DNA from: Streptococcus salivarius
GTDB lineage: Bacteria; Bacillota; Bacilli; Lactobacillales; Streptococcaceae
DNA: 64,000 nt
Assembly: GCF_009738225.1 (NCBI RefSeq)
Contig: NZ_CP018187.1
Span: 2,190,698 to 2,254,697, forward strand
Direction: 5' to 3'
Position 1 is the stretch's first letter, and each line of letters begins with the position of its first letter. Below, piece by piece: positions 22,167-31,012 of the stretch. Under the pieces are notes generated by a model that saw nothing but the letters and a program-made list of their open reading frames with translations, had not been told where the DNA came from and searched no databases. The translations under genes were made by a program, and so were the position numbers.

Positions 22167-22958
22167 ATGGTAAAAAATAGCTTCAAATACCTTAAAATCA
22201 CTATGCCCTTTATTTTATTATTGACCATGATTGCTATCTTTTTCTATAACAACGCTCAAGAAAATATTAAAGGGTTTTATAAAACTCGTGGATTTCAAGG
22301 GAAAGTACAAATAACTGGCATCGGTTGGGCAGATAAAATTACTTATCGTATGAATGAAGAAGATGAGGTTAAACATTACCTGATTTTCCATATTGATTAT
22401 CAAGAGACTATTAATAACAAAACAGCACATGTAAAGACTCAACTGCCTCTCCATATTCAAGATTTACTCTATCCTTACATTGCCAGCCCAACAGAAAACG
22501 ACTCAGATTTTAATCGCCAAAATAGTGAATATAAGATTTTACCTGATGAAAGAGAATATGGGGACGACTTTGTTAAGAAGTCTATTAAAATCAACCCTAG
22601 AAATCAAAAATTTATCAATGATATCTCTGAAGCTTTAAGTACCGAGAAAGATTTAAAAAATATTATTGTTCAGATAGAACCTGTACCATACACGACGCTC
22701 TATACTTATGAGAGGGGACATTCTAAAGCGCTAGGTGGCTATTATGATTTTTCACTTAAAGATGCTCTACGAAACAAACAACTTACTGTCCAATTGAGTT
22801 TGCCTTCTGGTTCCACGACTAAAGAAATTGACTTACATTCTCAATTAGAACAAGTACTAAAAAACTCTGAACTACCAGATGGACGGTATATCTTAAATCA
22901 AAATAACGACTTTCCAAAAGAGGTACATATTGATGGCAATCAAATTAGAAGTAACTGA
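22167..22958 (+). CDS. Membrane-anchored exported protein of unknown function
   Basis: The 263-residue protein has an N-terminal membrane helix (about 10-27) followed by an outer domain with charged and aromatic residues. No family is recognised. The gene is coupled to its upstream neighbour with a 1-bp gap and overlaps the next gene by 26 bases. Together with its neighbours it forms a unit of two anchored outer domains and one multi-helix membrane protein. Confidence 0.7.
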   Translation: MVKNSFKYLKITMPFILLLTMIAIFFYNNAQENIKGFYKTRGFQGKVQITGIGWADKITYRMNEEDEVKHYLIFHIDYQETINNKTAHVKTQLPLHIQDLLYPYIASPTENDSDFNRQNSEYKILPDEREYGDDFVKKSIKINPRNQKFINDISEALSTEKDLKNIIVQIEPVPYTTLYTYERGHSKALGGYYDFSLKDALRNKQLTVQLSLPSGSTTKEIDLHSQLEQVLKNSELPDGRYILNQNNDFPKEVHIDGNQIRSN

Positions 22959-23433
22959 AGTAAGAACTCAGAACGAATTATCTGAGGAAGAATGGTCTTT
23001 CCCTATTTGGAGATGGGCGGCTTTCTCACTATTTGACACCCTAATCCTAGTTAGTCCCTTGACAAGAGAATTGATTTACCCTGGTGGGAGTGATTCTCGT
23101 TTTTACCTAGGTAAATCATTGGGTAACTTGATGCTAGATGATACACAACGCTTCATTTTTATTATTATCATCCTAACACTGTTGCTGCCTGCTCTTGCCT
23201 TAATCGTAGAAAGCCTATTATTTTCAAAAGGATATCCTCTACTTTCAATAATATGTAGCTGTTTAATTTTTGTTAGTGCAACAGTCTTATTTGTCTATAG
23301 TCTCAGTATTGTCCCAGATTTTTGGAGCTTTACTATTTATAGTTATATGCTTTACCTTCTCTTCAACATAGGTTACTCCCTAAGAAATATCAATAGAATC
23401 ATCAATCTTAGGCAGAATAATACCAAAGCATAA
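22933..23433 (+). CDS. Multipass membrane protein of unknown function
   Basis: The 166-residue product has about four membrane helices (near 28-46, 70-95, 100-125 and 128-150) after a hydrophilic start. The ATG at 22933 lies behind AAGAGGT, inside the preceding gene. I assign no function. The operon ends here; a T-tailed hairpin at 23633 separates it from the convergent NUDIX gene. Confidence 0.65.
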   Translation: MAIKLEVTEVRTQNELSEEEWSFPIWRWAAFSLFDTLILVSPLTRELIYPGGSDSRFYLGKSLGNLMLDDTQRFIFIIIILTLLLPALALIVESLLFSKGYPLLSIICSCLIFVSATVLFVYSLSIVPDFWSFTIYSYMLYLLFNIGYSLRNINRIINLRQNNTKA

Positions 23434-23481
23434 CTGCCTGTATCCCCCCCCATCTTTTTAGCATAGGAATGACACAAATGA

Positions 23482-23622
23482 AACGAAAAAAATCATGTTC
23501 ACTATGAAGTTGACCTCCTCGCTAAAAGCTTCGATACTAATTTTGAAAATAATTTCAGGAATACTCTAGTATCCTATTTCAGAAATGAATTTCACTCCTT
23601 TGGTAGCAAATTAACAATTTAA
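23482..23622 (+). pseudogene. Possible degenerate coding remnant
   Basis: After a stop at 23479 a 46-codon frame without start reads HVHYEVDLLAKSFDTNFENN and continues to a TAA at 23620. The composition is coding-like, but no start codon or family is visible. It may be the tail of a decayed gene. Confidence 0.2.
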
Positions 23623-23632
23623 GTAATAGTAA

Positions 23633-23668
23633 AAAGATCAACATATTACCGTTGATCTTTTATTTTTA
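23633..23668. terminator. Bidirectional terminator
   Basis: AAAGATCAAC at 23633-23642 pairs with GTTGATCTTT at 23651-23660, with T-rich tails on both strands, between two convergent operons. Confidence 0.75.
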
Positions 23669-24274
23669 CTCTAAATCTTTCAGAATTTCTGTAAACCTAT
23701 GTGTAAACATAGCTGTCATTCCCCATATATTTTCTGTCAAGTTTCTGTAAAAAGGAATATGACGTTCACTATACCCAAAATTGTATTTTTCTCTGTTTTT
23801 TACGAGGAAAAATGGGAAATCTTTTGCATCACTCAAGGTAGAAGTCACTTTATAATAAATCGGATTCTCTGTCAATAACCTGTCAACACAAACTGTAAAT
23901 AATCGTTTTACCTCTTCATTCGGATGAATATCCTCCCAATTTTCTATATTTATCTTTCCAACAAAGCAATGGATGGTTCTCCCCTGATGAATCAGATAAT
24001 CAATCTCTCCCCAAATGTCAATTTGATCAGGAATTAAGTTTAGTTCCTCACACGTTTCTCGTATAGCAGCTTCTTGAAAAGTCTCACCATCTTCGACACG
24101 GCCACCAGGAAAAGAGACCTCACCTGGTTGAGAAATATGCTCACTTCGTACTTGGTAAAGGATTTGATACTTATCAGTTTTTATATCATATATCAAGGGT
24201 AAAAGCACTGCATAGCGTCCTTTCTCCCCTAGTGGCTTCGGCTCGTAATGAGCTAGTTTATCTTTAATAGTCAT
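23666..24274 (-). CDS. NUDIX hydrolase, CoA pyrophosphatase-like (NudL/YeaB type)
   Basis: The 202-residue protein has a NUDIX box (GGRVEDGETFQEAAIRE followed by TCEELNL) near residues 58-80, with Asn in place of the usual Gly near its end. The upstream PGEVSFPGG is typical of the NudL/YeaB subgroup that hydrolyses CoA and related diphosphates to trim or recycle cofactors. It is a single gene read leftward, divergent from the padR operon. A plain housekeeping role is likely. Confidence 0.82.
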   Translation of the reverse strand: MTIKDKLAHYEPKPLGEKGRYAVLLPLIYDIKTDKYQILYQVRSEHISQPGEVSFPGGRVEDGETFQEAAIRETCEELNLIPDQIDIWGEIDYLIHQGRTIHCFVGKINIENWEDIHPNEEVKRLFTVCVDRLLTENPIYYKVTSTLSDAKDFPFFLVKNREKYNFGYSERHIPFYRNLTENIWGMTAMFTHRFTEILKDLE

Positions 24275-24321
24275 AAGAACTCCTTGACTTCATATTATCA
24301 TAAAAAAGAAGATAACCCTAT

Positions 24322-24376
24322 TATATAAAATTTTTATATATAAAATATTGACATATCTTTCTAAAAGAGATACACT
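24322..24376 (+). promoter_or_regulatory. padR operon promoter with palindromic operator
   Basis: TTGACA at 24348-24353 and TACACT at 24371-24376 are spaced by 17 bp. A perfect 19-bp palindrome, TATATAAAATTTTTATATA, lies at 24322-24340, and a related AT-rich repeat lies at about 24390-24410. They are candidate sites for autoregulation by the PadR protein encoded next. Confidence 0.6.
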
Positions 24377-24435
24377 CAATGTGTAAAATAATTATATATA
24401 ATTTTTATACATATCTAAAAGCAAAGGAGCACACT

Positions 24436-24762
24436 ATGTATTTTCCAACATCGTCAATCCTGATAGAGTTCCTAATACTAGCTATTATCGATAGAGAAGA
24501 CTCTTATGGCTATGAGATTAGTCAAACCATAAAGCTTGCAGCTAATATCAAGGAGTCAACACTTTATCCTATTCTAAAAAAGCTTGAAAAAGCAGGCTAT
24601 ATGACCACCTATAGCCAAGCGTATCAAGGGCGTAAACGTAAATATTATAGTATTACCCAAGAGGGAAAAAATCAACTTCAATTTCTTAATGAAGAATGGT
24701 TAACCTACAAAGAAACTATGGATGGTATTGTAGAAGGGAGATTAAGACATGACAAGGACTGA
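24436..24762 (+). CDS. PadR-family transcriptional regulator
   Basis: The 108-residue protein has the winged-helix fold of PadR (ILIEFLILAIIDREDSYGYE, then KESTLYPILKKLEKAGYM and GRKRKYYSIT). The ATG at 24436 behind AAAGGAG is the start; the longer frame upstream has no ribosome site. PadR proteins repress operons for membrane stress or drug responses until a ligand binds. It overlaps the DUF1700 gene, the standard PadR-DUF1700-DUF4097 layout. Confidence 0.9.
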   Translation: MYFPTSSILIEFLILAIIDREDSYGYEISQTIKLAANIKESTLYPILKKLEKAGYMTTYSQAYQGRKRKYYSITQEGKNQLQFLNEEWLTYKETMDGIVEGRLRHDKD

Positions 24763-25333
24763 ATATATAGCCAAATTAACAAAATATCTACGAAAATTAC
24801 CACAAAAGGACTATGAAGAGGCCCTCGAATATTTCATGGAATATTTTGAAGAGGCTGGACCTGAGAATGAAGCTCGGGTTATTGCAGAACTGGGTACACC
24901 TAAGGAAGCAGCACATGAAGTCATTAGTCGTCTTCTAGACGAAAAGATTATTGAGGAAAAGAGTAGCTTACGCAATAAAACAACTATCCTTTGGATTGCG
25001 ATTCTAGCTGTTTTAGCCAGTCCAGTCGCCTTACCAATTCTACTATTCTTCTTAGCTATGATAGTGACACTTCTTATGATTATTTTCGCAGTTATAGTGA
25101 CTGCCTTAGCTCTTACTTTTGCTTTACTCATTAGTGGTGTTTACACTTTCTTTACAAGCTTCTCTCTCTTAAATATTTCACTAGCTTCAACACTGTTTGG
25201 AGTAGGTCTAGGTCTATTGATGTTTGGAGGAGCACTCTTACTGCTTTTGATTTCATTTGAAATCTGTAAACTTATTGTAAAGCTAATTACCCTATTGATT
25301 AAATGGCTCATCAAGAAAGGAAGAAAATCATGA
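24749..25333 (+). CDS. DUF1700 (HAAS domain) membrane protein
   Basis: The N-terminal 70 residues (YIAKLTKYLRKLPQKDYEEA, then a GTPKEAAHEVISR segment) form the HAAS/DUF1700 domain that usually accompanies PadR regulators. Three or four membrane helices follow (about 75-100, 100-130, 145-180). It overlaps padR by 14 bases and the next gene by 4. The family is thought to act with PadR in sensing at the membrane; the signal is unknown. Confidence 0.88.
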   Translation: MTRTEYIAKLTKYLRKLPQKDYEEALEYFMEYFEEAGPENEARVIAELGTPKEAAHEVISRLLDEKIIEEKSSLRNKTTILWIAILAVLASPVALPILLFFLAMIVTLLMIIFAVIVTALALTFALLISGVYTFFTSFSLLNISLASTLFGVGLGLLMFGGALLLLLISFEICKLIVKLITLLIKWLIKKGRKS

Positions 25334-26175
25334 AAACTTGGAAAAAGATTGTCCTCGGAGTGTCTCTTATCTCTCTATTTTTAGGAGGAGGATTAGTAGC
25401 TTGGGGTTATAGCCAAGGTGGCTTAACAGATTTACAAAATCAAACTATAAGTGAGCAAGATTATGTCAAGAAAGAAGTTGAGAACTTCAATAAAATTGAT
25501 ATTAAAAGTAGTAACTACAATGTGCTTATAAAAAATGGTGATGTTGACAAAGCAACGCTTTCTTACTACCAAAAAACAAAAAATCCAATTGACACATCTG
25601 TAAAGGATGATCAATTGACTATCAATGATAGCAACTCTGAATTAGATTCAACTTCTAACAAACATATTAACTTTTTCGGATTAAAAGATTTAGTAGAGCT
25701 TTCTACTCTCAACGAGGAAGTCAGAAATAAAACCATTGTCATTACACTCCCTAAAAAACAAACGATTGATTTTTTAAAGGTTGATTTAGCAACTGGAAAT
25801 CTAGATTTAAGTAATAGCACCATCAAACAAGCAGATATCAATCTAAATGTAGGGGACCTAACTTTTACTAAAATGATTGTCAGCAACCTAAAAGCTAACC
25901 TTGATGTTGGTAGTGTTGATAGTAATCATACACTTTTTACTAACTCAGATTTATCTATTGCAATGGGAGATTACTCTGGAGATAACCTAATTTTCAATGG
26001 TCACAATAAACTTGATGTTACATCTGGTGATATTGAACTAGCTCTTAAAGATTATATGCTCAATGTTCAAGCCGATAGTCACTCAGGAGAGGTTGACATT
26101 ACAAATAACCTTAAGATTTCAAAGGATAATACACTTACCATTACCTCAGATCTCGGTGATATAACTGTTGAATAA
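25330..26175 (+). CDS. DUF4097-type exported beta-helix protein
   Basis: The 281-residue product starts at the ATG at 25330 behind AAAGGAAG, overlapping the previous gene by 4 bases. A membrane anchor (about 7-26, IVLGVSLISLFLGGGLVAW) precedes repeats such as LKVDLATGNLDLSN, ADINLNVGDLTF and LKANLDVGSVDS, typical of the DUF4097 beta-helix/LiaG-like family. Such proteins occur in cell-envelope stress operons. A bidirectional terminator follows. Confidence 0.85.
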   Translation: MKTWKKIVLGVSLISLFLGGGLVAWGYSQGGLTDLQNQTISEQDYVKKEVENFNKIDIKSSNYNVLIKNGDVDKATLSYYQKTKNPIDTSVKDDQLTINDSNSELDSTSNKHINFFGLKDLVELSTLNEEVRNKTIVITLPKKQTIDFLKVDLATGNLDLSNSTIKQADINLNVGDLTFTKMIVSNLKANLDVGSVDSNHTLFTNSDLSIAMGDYSGDNLIFNGHNKLDVTSGDIELALKDYMLNVQADSHSGEVDITNNLKISKDNTLTITSDLGDITVE

Positions 26176-26178
26176 CAT

Positions 26179-26211
26179 AAAAAAGCCCGCTCACATTAGA
26201 GCTGGCTTTTA
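26179..26211. terminator. Bidirectional terminator
   Basis: AAAAGCC-N-GCTC pairs with GAGC-N-GGCTTTT between the convergent DUF4097 and YhgE genes. Confidence 0.75.
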
Positions 26212-26213
26212 GT

Positions 26214-28583
26214 TTATTCATTTTCAAACTTTGGTCTATAAATAATAATACCTACAACTACAAAGATAAGTAAGAAAATAAATAGCATACGAACTTGATC
26301 TGAGATCTGTCCTGTCATTGAAATAGTTTGACGAAGACCTGATACGGAGTAGGACATTGGTAAGAAAGGTTGGATGACCTTAAAGAACTTAGGACTAAGT
26401 TCAATTGGATAAGTCCCTGCACTAGACCCTAGTTGCAAAAGCAGCATAATCATGGAAGCAAATGCGCCATATCTATCATTCCAACCTACAAGGGCTGTAA
26501 CCAGCGCCATTAAAGTACATGCTGCAAGGAGAATCATACCAAATGTAGCTAATGGATGATTTGGTTCAACTCCCACAAATCGAATGGCAATATAAAGCGC
26601 AATAGCAGCCATAGTTGTAATAATACCATTGATAAGTAACTTATTTTTAGCCCAATCAAAACGGCCCGTAAAGTTTCTTCCCGTCAAGCTCTTAGCAAAG
26701 ATAACATTAGTTGAAAGAGCGACAACCATAAGAGAAACAGAAATCATATATGGAGCCATTCCCACACCATTAGTGTCAACCTTATCCTTATCAGTTTTCT
26801 TCTCTTTGAGTGGAGCACTCACCATTTTTGTATTGTCTGAGTTTACAGAAACAAGAGAGAGTTGCTGATTAGCTTTGTTTAATGAATCAGATAATGTAGA
26901 AAGGTTAGTTGACAGACTTGTCAAACCATTTGTTAAGGTGTTTCCTCCAGTTGCTAATTGTTGAGCACCTGCATTGAGAGCACTTGTACCACTTTGAAGA
27001 GTAGAAAAACCAGTCATTAAACTACTACTGTTAGCATCTAGAGTTTGAGCACCACTGGCAATCGTTGACACAGCACCAGTATAAGTTGACAAACCAGTTG
27101 AAAGTGAGCTTGCACCTGTTGCTAGAGTACTTTGAGCTGTTGACACACCTGATGCCACTTGAGTTGCTCCTGGTGATAATTGATTGACAAGTACTGAATT
27201 GACATTAGCAATATTAGCTTGCATTGATGATACCGTTGATGAAGCTACAGGAAGAAGTGCATTCGCCGAACTTGCAATGCCTGAGATAGATGTTTGTAGA
27301 GAAGCTAAACTACTTGAATCTCCGCTACTAGTTGTTGTCGTACCTGTCAAGCTAGATAAGGCTGTTGACATGCTTGACACTTCTGATGCAATAGTTGAAG
27401 CGTAACTACTAGCCGTAGATCCTGCGTTACTAATTGCCGATGTAATCTCTGCTTGTTGATCTGCCGTCAAGCTTTGATAAGCAGCTGTTCCTTGTACCGC
27501 AGCCAAATCATTCGCTTTGTCAGTGGCACTAGCTGTAGCTATAGAACTAGCCGCAGAAGAAATATTTGAAAGATAAGTCGCTATTGAACTTGTATCTACT
27601 GATGTTGTTGATGTTCCACTAGGTAATGATGTGTTACTTACCGCTGTATTGAGATTTTGAATTGCTGTATTTAAATCGGTTAAATTAGTTGACAAGGTTG
27701 ACAACTGTGCTTGCTGTTCTTCAGATAAACTTGTTGCCGTAGCCATTTGATTGAGTGCACTTGACAAAGAATCTGCACCAGTAACTAAGGTACTCATAGC
27801 ATCTGCTCCTGATACAAATTGACCTGCAGCAGAATTAACAGCCTCAGAGTTAGCGTTTAACTGTGACAGAGCACCTGACAAAGTTGACACACCTGAAGTA
27901 TAGGCAGATGCACCTGAACTCAAGGTATCAACACCTGTAGCCAATGTCTGTGTAGAACCAGCAAGAGTTCCTAAACCACTTGATAAAGTCTGACTCCCAG
28001 ACTGAAGTGCGCCTGCACCTGCATATAATTGACTAGCTCCATTCGCCGCAGTTCCCATACCACCCTGAAGTTGAGACATACTCTTAAAGACAGCTCCAAC
28101 ATAAGTTGACGTAATATTTTTAGAAACGGTATCCTTTAACTTAGACATGGCAGAATCGCTCATTTTTGAAGAAACGAAGCTATGCCCTGCTGTTGTCTGA
28201 TAAGAAATTTCAAGTTTCTTAGGATCATTTGTCAAAAGACTTGCTGCATTACTTGAGAGATTTTCTGGAAAAGTGATTACCATATAGTAATCACCATCAT
28301 CAATTCCTTTTTTGGCTTCATTTTCAGTCACAAAATGATAGTCTAGATTTTTATTTTTAGACATATTGTCTACCATGTCATGACCAATATTTAGAGTTTT
28401 ATTCTGGAAACTAGCGCTCTTATCTTTGTTCACTACGGCTACTGGTAGATGCTTTACATTTCCATAAGGATTCCACATAGAAGATAAAAAGATTAGATTA
28501 TATAAAGCGGGTATCAATGAGACACCAATAATAGTTATCCAGAGCTTTGGACTTTTAAGAAGCGCCTTTAATTCTGCTAACAT
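26214..28583 (-). CDS. YhgE/Pip-family membrane protein (ABC-2 permease-like)
   Basis: The 789-residue protein has one N-terminal helix (about 15-33), a very long extracytoplasmic Ser/Thr/Ala-rich region (about 170-600) with repeated L-x2-G-x3-L-x2-G motifs, and a C-terminal block of five or six helices (about 610-785). This is the layout of YhgE/Pip (phage infection protein) and the related ABC-2 type exporters. Members serve as phage receptors or in export of toxic compounds or type VII substrates. The divergent TetR gene and operator suggest induction by a drug or lipid. The central repeats are likely to vary between strains. Confidence 0.85.
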   Translation of the reverse strand: MLAELKALLKSPKLWITIIGVSLIPALYNLIFLSSMWNPYGNVKHLPVAVVNKDKSASFQNKTLNIGHDMVDNMSKNKNLDYHFVTENEAKKGIDDGDYYMVITFPENLSSNAASLLTNDPKKLEISYQTTAGHSFVSSKMSDSAMSKLKDTVSKNITSTYVGAVFKSMSQLQGGMGTAANGASQLYAGAGALQSGSQTLSSGLGTLAGSTQTLATGVDTLSSGASAYTSGVSTLSGALSQLNANSEAVNSAAGQFVSGADAMSTLVTGADSLSSALNQMATATSLSEEQQAQLSTLSTNLTDLNTAIQNLNTAVSNTSLPSGTSTTSVDTSSIATYLSNISSAASSIATASATDKANDLAAVQGTAAYQSLTADQQAEITSAISNAGSTASSYASTIASEVSSMSTALSSLTGTTTTSSGDSSSLASLQTSISGIASSANALLPVASSTVSSMQANIANVNSVLVNQLSPGATQVASGVSTAQSTLATGASSLSTGLSTYTGAVSTIASGAQTLDANSSSLMTGFSTLQSGTSALNAGAQQLATGGNTLTNGLTSLSTNLSTLSDSLNKANQQLSLVSVNSDNTKMVSAPLKEKKTDKDKVDTNGVGMAPYMISVSLMVVALSTNVIFAKSLTGRNFTGRFDWAKNKLLINGIITTMAAIALYIAIRFVGVEPNHPLATFGMILLAACTLMALVTALVGWNDRYGAFASMIMLLLQLGSSAGTYPIELSPKFFKVIQPFLPMSYSVSGLRQTISMTGQISDQVRMLFIFLLIFVVVGIIIYRPKFENE

Positions 28584-28671
28584 ATTTCTCCTTTTTAGAC
28601 ATTGTGTTTATTTTTATGATATAATCAATTATAAACTCATTTACATGAAAATCAATGTTAAACAATTAGTT

Positions 28672-28690
28672 TTTGGACACATAGTCTAAA
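28672..28690. promoter_or_regulatory. TetR operator palindrome
   Basis: TTTGGAC and GTCTAAA flank a 5-bp centre at 28672-28690, just before the TetR gene. A half-site TTTAGAC recurs at 28594-28600, just before the YhgE gene on the other strand. Both positions fit repression of the divergent pair. Confidence 0.55.
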
Positions 28691-28711
28691 AGTGTATAAA
28701 AGGAGATTTGT

Positions 28712-29251
28712 ATGTCAAAAGATCAAAGGCGAGCTCAAACTAAAAAAGCTCTTTTAGACGCTTTAGTAATATGCTTAAAAAACCAAGATTTCAATGATAT
28801 TACTACCATTCGTCTGGTTCAAACAGCTGGGATTAGCCGTTCAAGTTTTTATACCCACTACAAAGATAAGTATGAAATGATTGATAGTTATCAGAAAGAG
28901 CTTTTCCATAAACTAGAGTATATCTTCGATAAATACGAAGGAAAGAAGGAGGGAGCCTTCCTCGAAATCTTTGAATTTCTTACTCGTGAAAAACTCCTAT
29001 CAGCTCTTTTGTCTACCAATGGATCAAAAGAAATTCAAGATTTTCTGATACATAAACTTCAGCGTATGATAGCTGAGGACTTCATTGTCCCTACTGCTGA
29101 AGAAAGATCTCTAAAAGGATTTGAGAAAGACTATGCCAGTATTTATTTTGCACACGCTATTTTTGGTGCTTGTCAAGCCTGGATAAATAAAGGAAAGAAA
29201 GAATCCCCCCGAGAAATGACAGATTTTCTTCTACGATTTATTCCACAATAA
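28712..29251 (+). CDS. TetR/AcrR-family transcriptional regulator
   Basis: The 179-residue protein has a TetR helix-turn-helix near residues 8-55 (KKALLDALVICLKNQDFNDI, then GISRSSFYTHYKDKYEMID). The C-terminal half is the helical ligand-binding part (TetR_C, DUF-like). It is divergent from the YhgE/Pip gene with a shared operator, so it most likely represses that gene and itself. A terminator hairpin (GCTGC/GCAGC) follows near 29270-29310. Confidence 0.9.
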   Translation: MSKDQRRAQTKKALLDALVICLKNQDFNDITTIRLVQTAGISRSSFYTHYKDKYEMIDSYQKELFHKLEYIFDKYEGKKEGAFLEIFEFLTREKLLSALLSTNGSKEIQDFLIHKLQRMIAEDFIVPTAEERSLKGFEKDYASIYFAHAIFGACQAWINKGKKESPREMTDFLLRFIPQ

Positions 29252-29325
29252 AACAACTTCAAAAGCATAAAAAGCTGCAAACCATTTCAACAGTTAAAGC
29301 AGCTTTTTCTTTTACAATAAAAACC

Positions 29326-29688
29326 TTAAAATAAGGAAATGATAAGTGAAAGTAAGGTCAAGATTGCGGGTCCACCTTGAGTTAAAATAATTTTCTTATT
29401 TGCAGTCATAGCACCATAAATAGCAGCAAAGAAAACATTGAGTACAAAAACAGTTACAAGTAGCTGACTACTTGTGAAAATCCCATACAAGAGGAATACA
29501 GCAATCAAACCATTGTAGATCCCTTGATTTTTAAATAAGTTTGTAACAGAATCACGTTGAAGTTCTTCTTTACTCATATTGAAAACACGACTAGTCATGT
29601 CTGAATGTGTCGCAAAAGTTTCCAAATACATGATATAGAGATGCTCCAAAGCAACAATCCCAGCTAAGATTAGTGTAATAATAGACAT
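29326..29688 (-). CDS. DUF1304 membrane protein
   Basis: The 120-residue protein has four membrane helices (about 2-20, 55-72, 76-93 and 103-119), with VALEHLYIMYLE and QGIYNGLIAV typical of the DUF1304 family. The biochemical role of the family is unknown. The gene is monocistronic with a good AGGAGG ribosome site. Confidence 0.85.
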   Translation of the reverse strand: MSIITLILAGIVALEHLYIMYLETFATHSDMTSRVFNMSKEELQRDSVTNLFKNQGIYNGLIAVFLLYGIFTSSQLLVTVFVLNVFFAAIYGAMTANKKIILTQGGPAILTLLSLIISLF

Positions 29689-29803
29689 AGTAGCCTCCTT
29701 CTTAAATAACTTTGACAGTATATCAAAAGTAAACTTTTAAAACAACATGTATGCTTCATACAATTTGAAATATGGTAAAATAAAGAATGAAAGAGAGGTT
29801 CTT

Positions 29804-29992
29804 ATGACAAAGACAGAAGTAATCCAACGTCTCCAAAAAGATTTGGGAATTCCTAGATTTCAGGCTTATATAGAGGATAAAGATTACTCCGAAGAGGAGT
29901 ACGACCAACTAAAAAAAGATTTTGAAAGCTACTTCACCAACTACGTTTCAAACGTTTCAGCAGATTTTGAAGGCGGATTGGATAATAAATAA
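29804..29992 (+). CDS. Small acidic conserved protein
   Basis: The 62-residue frame starts at the ATG at 29804 behind GAGAGG; a longer frame upstream lacks a ribosome site. It begins MTKTEVIQRLQKDLGIPRFQ and is acidic and helical, without membrane segments. No function is known to me. A -10-like TATGGT lies upstream, and a T-tailed hairpin follows at 30028. Confidence 0.6.
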   Translation: MTKTEVIQRLQKDLGIPRFQAYIEDKDYSEEEYDQLKKDFESYFTNYVSNVSADFEGGLDNK

Positions 29993-30027
29993 TTTATACC
30001 TCAAAATCATCTGTCATCATGTTACGA

Positions 30028-30065
30028 ATCCCTTAGTCACTTGTATCAGACTAGGGGTCTTTTTA
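30028..30065 (+). terminator. Terminator
   Basis: CCCTTAGTC pairs with GACTAGGGG, followed by TCTTTTT. It closes the small gene at 29804. Bases 30066-30157 hold nothing identifiable. Confidence 0.7.
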
Positions 30066-30157
30066 ATATTCGAAAACAAAAAGCCGTCTCATTCTATGAA
30101 ATAGCTTTAGGAAACTTGTAACTGAACAAACCTAGAAATCAATGATTTAAGACAAAC

Positions 30158-30186
30158 AAAAAAGCCCATAACAACAGGCTTTTCGA
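30158..30186 (-). terminator. Terminator of rpsD
   Basis: On the minus strand, AAAGCCTG and the complementary half GGGCTTT form a hairpin followed by a T tract, just after the rpsD stop. Confidence 0.75.
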
Positions 30187-30202
30187 TACAATAATCTTAA
30201 AA

Positions 30203-30814
30203 TTAAAGCATTTTGTTGTAGAATTCAACGACAAGTGCTTCGTTGATTTCTGGGTTGATTTCATCACGTTCTGGAAGACGTGTCAATGAACCTTCAAGTT
30301 TTTCAGCATCGAATGATACAAATGCTGGACGTCCGATAGTAGCTTCTACTGCTTCAAGGATAGCAGGAACCTTAGCTGATTTTTCACGAACTGAGATTAC
30401 TTGACCAACTTCAACGCGGTATGAAGGGATATCAACACGTTTACCATCAACAAGGATGTGACCGTGGTTTACGAATTGGCGTGCTTGACGACGAGTAGTT
30501 GCAAGACCAAGACGGTAAACAACGTTGTCAAGACGACGTTCCAAAAGAACCATAAAGTTGAAACCAAGTGTTCCACCTTTAACTTTAGTAGCTTGTACGA
30601 ACAAGTTACGGAATTGTTTTTCACCCAAACCGTATGAGAAACGAAGTTTTTGTTTCTCAGCCAATTGCAAACCGTATTCTGAAAGTTTTGAACGGTTGTT
30701 TGGACCGTGTTGACCTGGTACGTAGTTACGACGTGCCAATTCTTTACCTGTGCCTGTAAGTGAGAAACCAAGGCGACGTGATTGTTTCCATGATGGACCT
30801 GTATAACGTGACAT
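30203..30814 (-). CDS. rpsD: 30S ribosomal protein S4
   Basis: The 203-residue protein starts [20 protein letters not shown] and contains the S4 RNA-binding domain ([20 protein letters not shown] near 92-111). It nucleates 30S assembly by binding 16S rRNA. The start at 30814 behind GGAGG is chosen over an upstream in-frame ATG that belongs to the leader. Like the zinc-free S4 of other streptococci, it lacks the N-terminal cysteines. Confidence 0.98.
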   Translation of the reverse strand: MSRYTGPSWKQSRRLGFSLTGTGKELARRNYVPGQHGPNNRSKLSEYGLQLAEKQKLRFSYGLGEKQFRNLFVQATKVKGGTLGFNFMVLLERRLDNVVYRLGLATTRRQARQFVNHGHILVDGKRVDIPSYRVEVGQVISVREKSAKVPAILEAVEATIGRPAFVSFDAEKLEGSLTRLPERDEINPEINEALVVEFYNKML

Positions 30815-30960
30815 TAATAATGTCCTCCTATAAAAAATATTTTTAGGAAATAACGTTTTAGATAAACCTGATTCGTTCAGAAAGACTTCGCCCAAACAGC
30901 AAAGGTTACTTTTCTAGCCGACTTCCTGTTGACGAGCTTCATTTTATCCTGCTATTATTT
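30815..30960 (-). promoter_or_regulatory. rpsD leader, possibly autoregulatory
   Basis: About 145 nt separate the likely promoter from the rpsD start, and the region can form several stems. In Firmicutes, S4 represses its own synthesis through binding to such a leader. The call rests on position and length only. Confidence 0.35.
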
Positions 30961-30983
30961 CACATACTTAAATATTTTACCAC

Positions 30984-31012
30984 GAAAAAAAGCCCAAGTA
31001 AAGGCTTTTTCT
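30984..31012 (-). terminator. Terminator of veg
   Basis: On the minus strand AAAAGCC pairs with GGGCTTTT and a T tract follows, overlapping the veg stop. Confidence 0.7.

Noticed and set aside
26629..27405. Plus-strand frames opposite the YhgE gene
   Set aside because: They are shadows of the repetitive Ser/Ala-rich coding sequence on the minus strand.
30815..30895. N-terminal extension of rpsD from the ATG at 30895
   Set aside because: It lies in the leader, lacks a ribosome site, and S4 homologues start at MSRYTGP.
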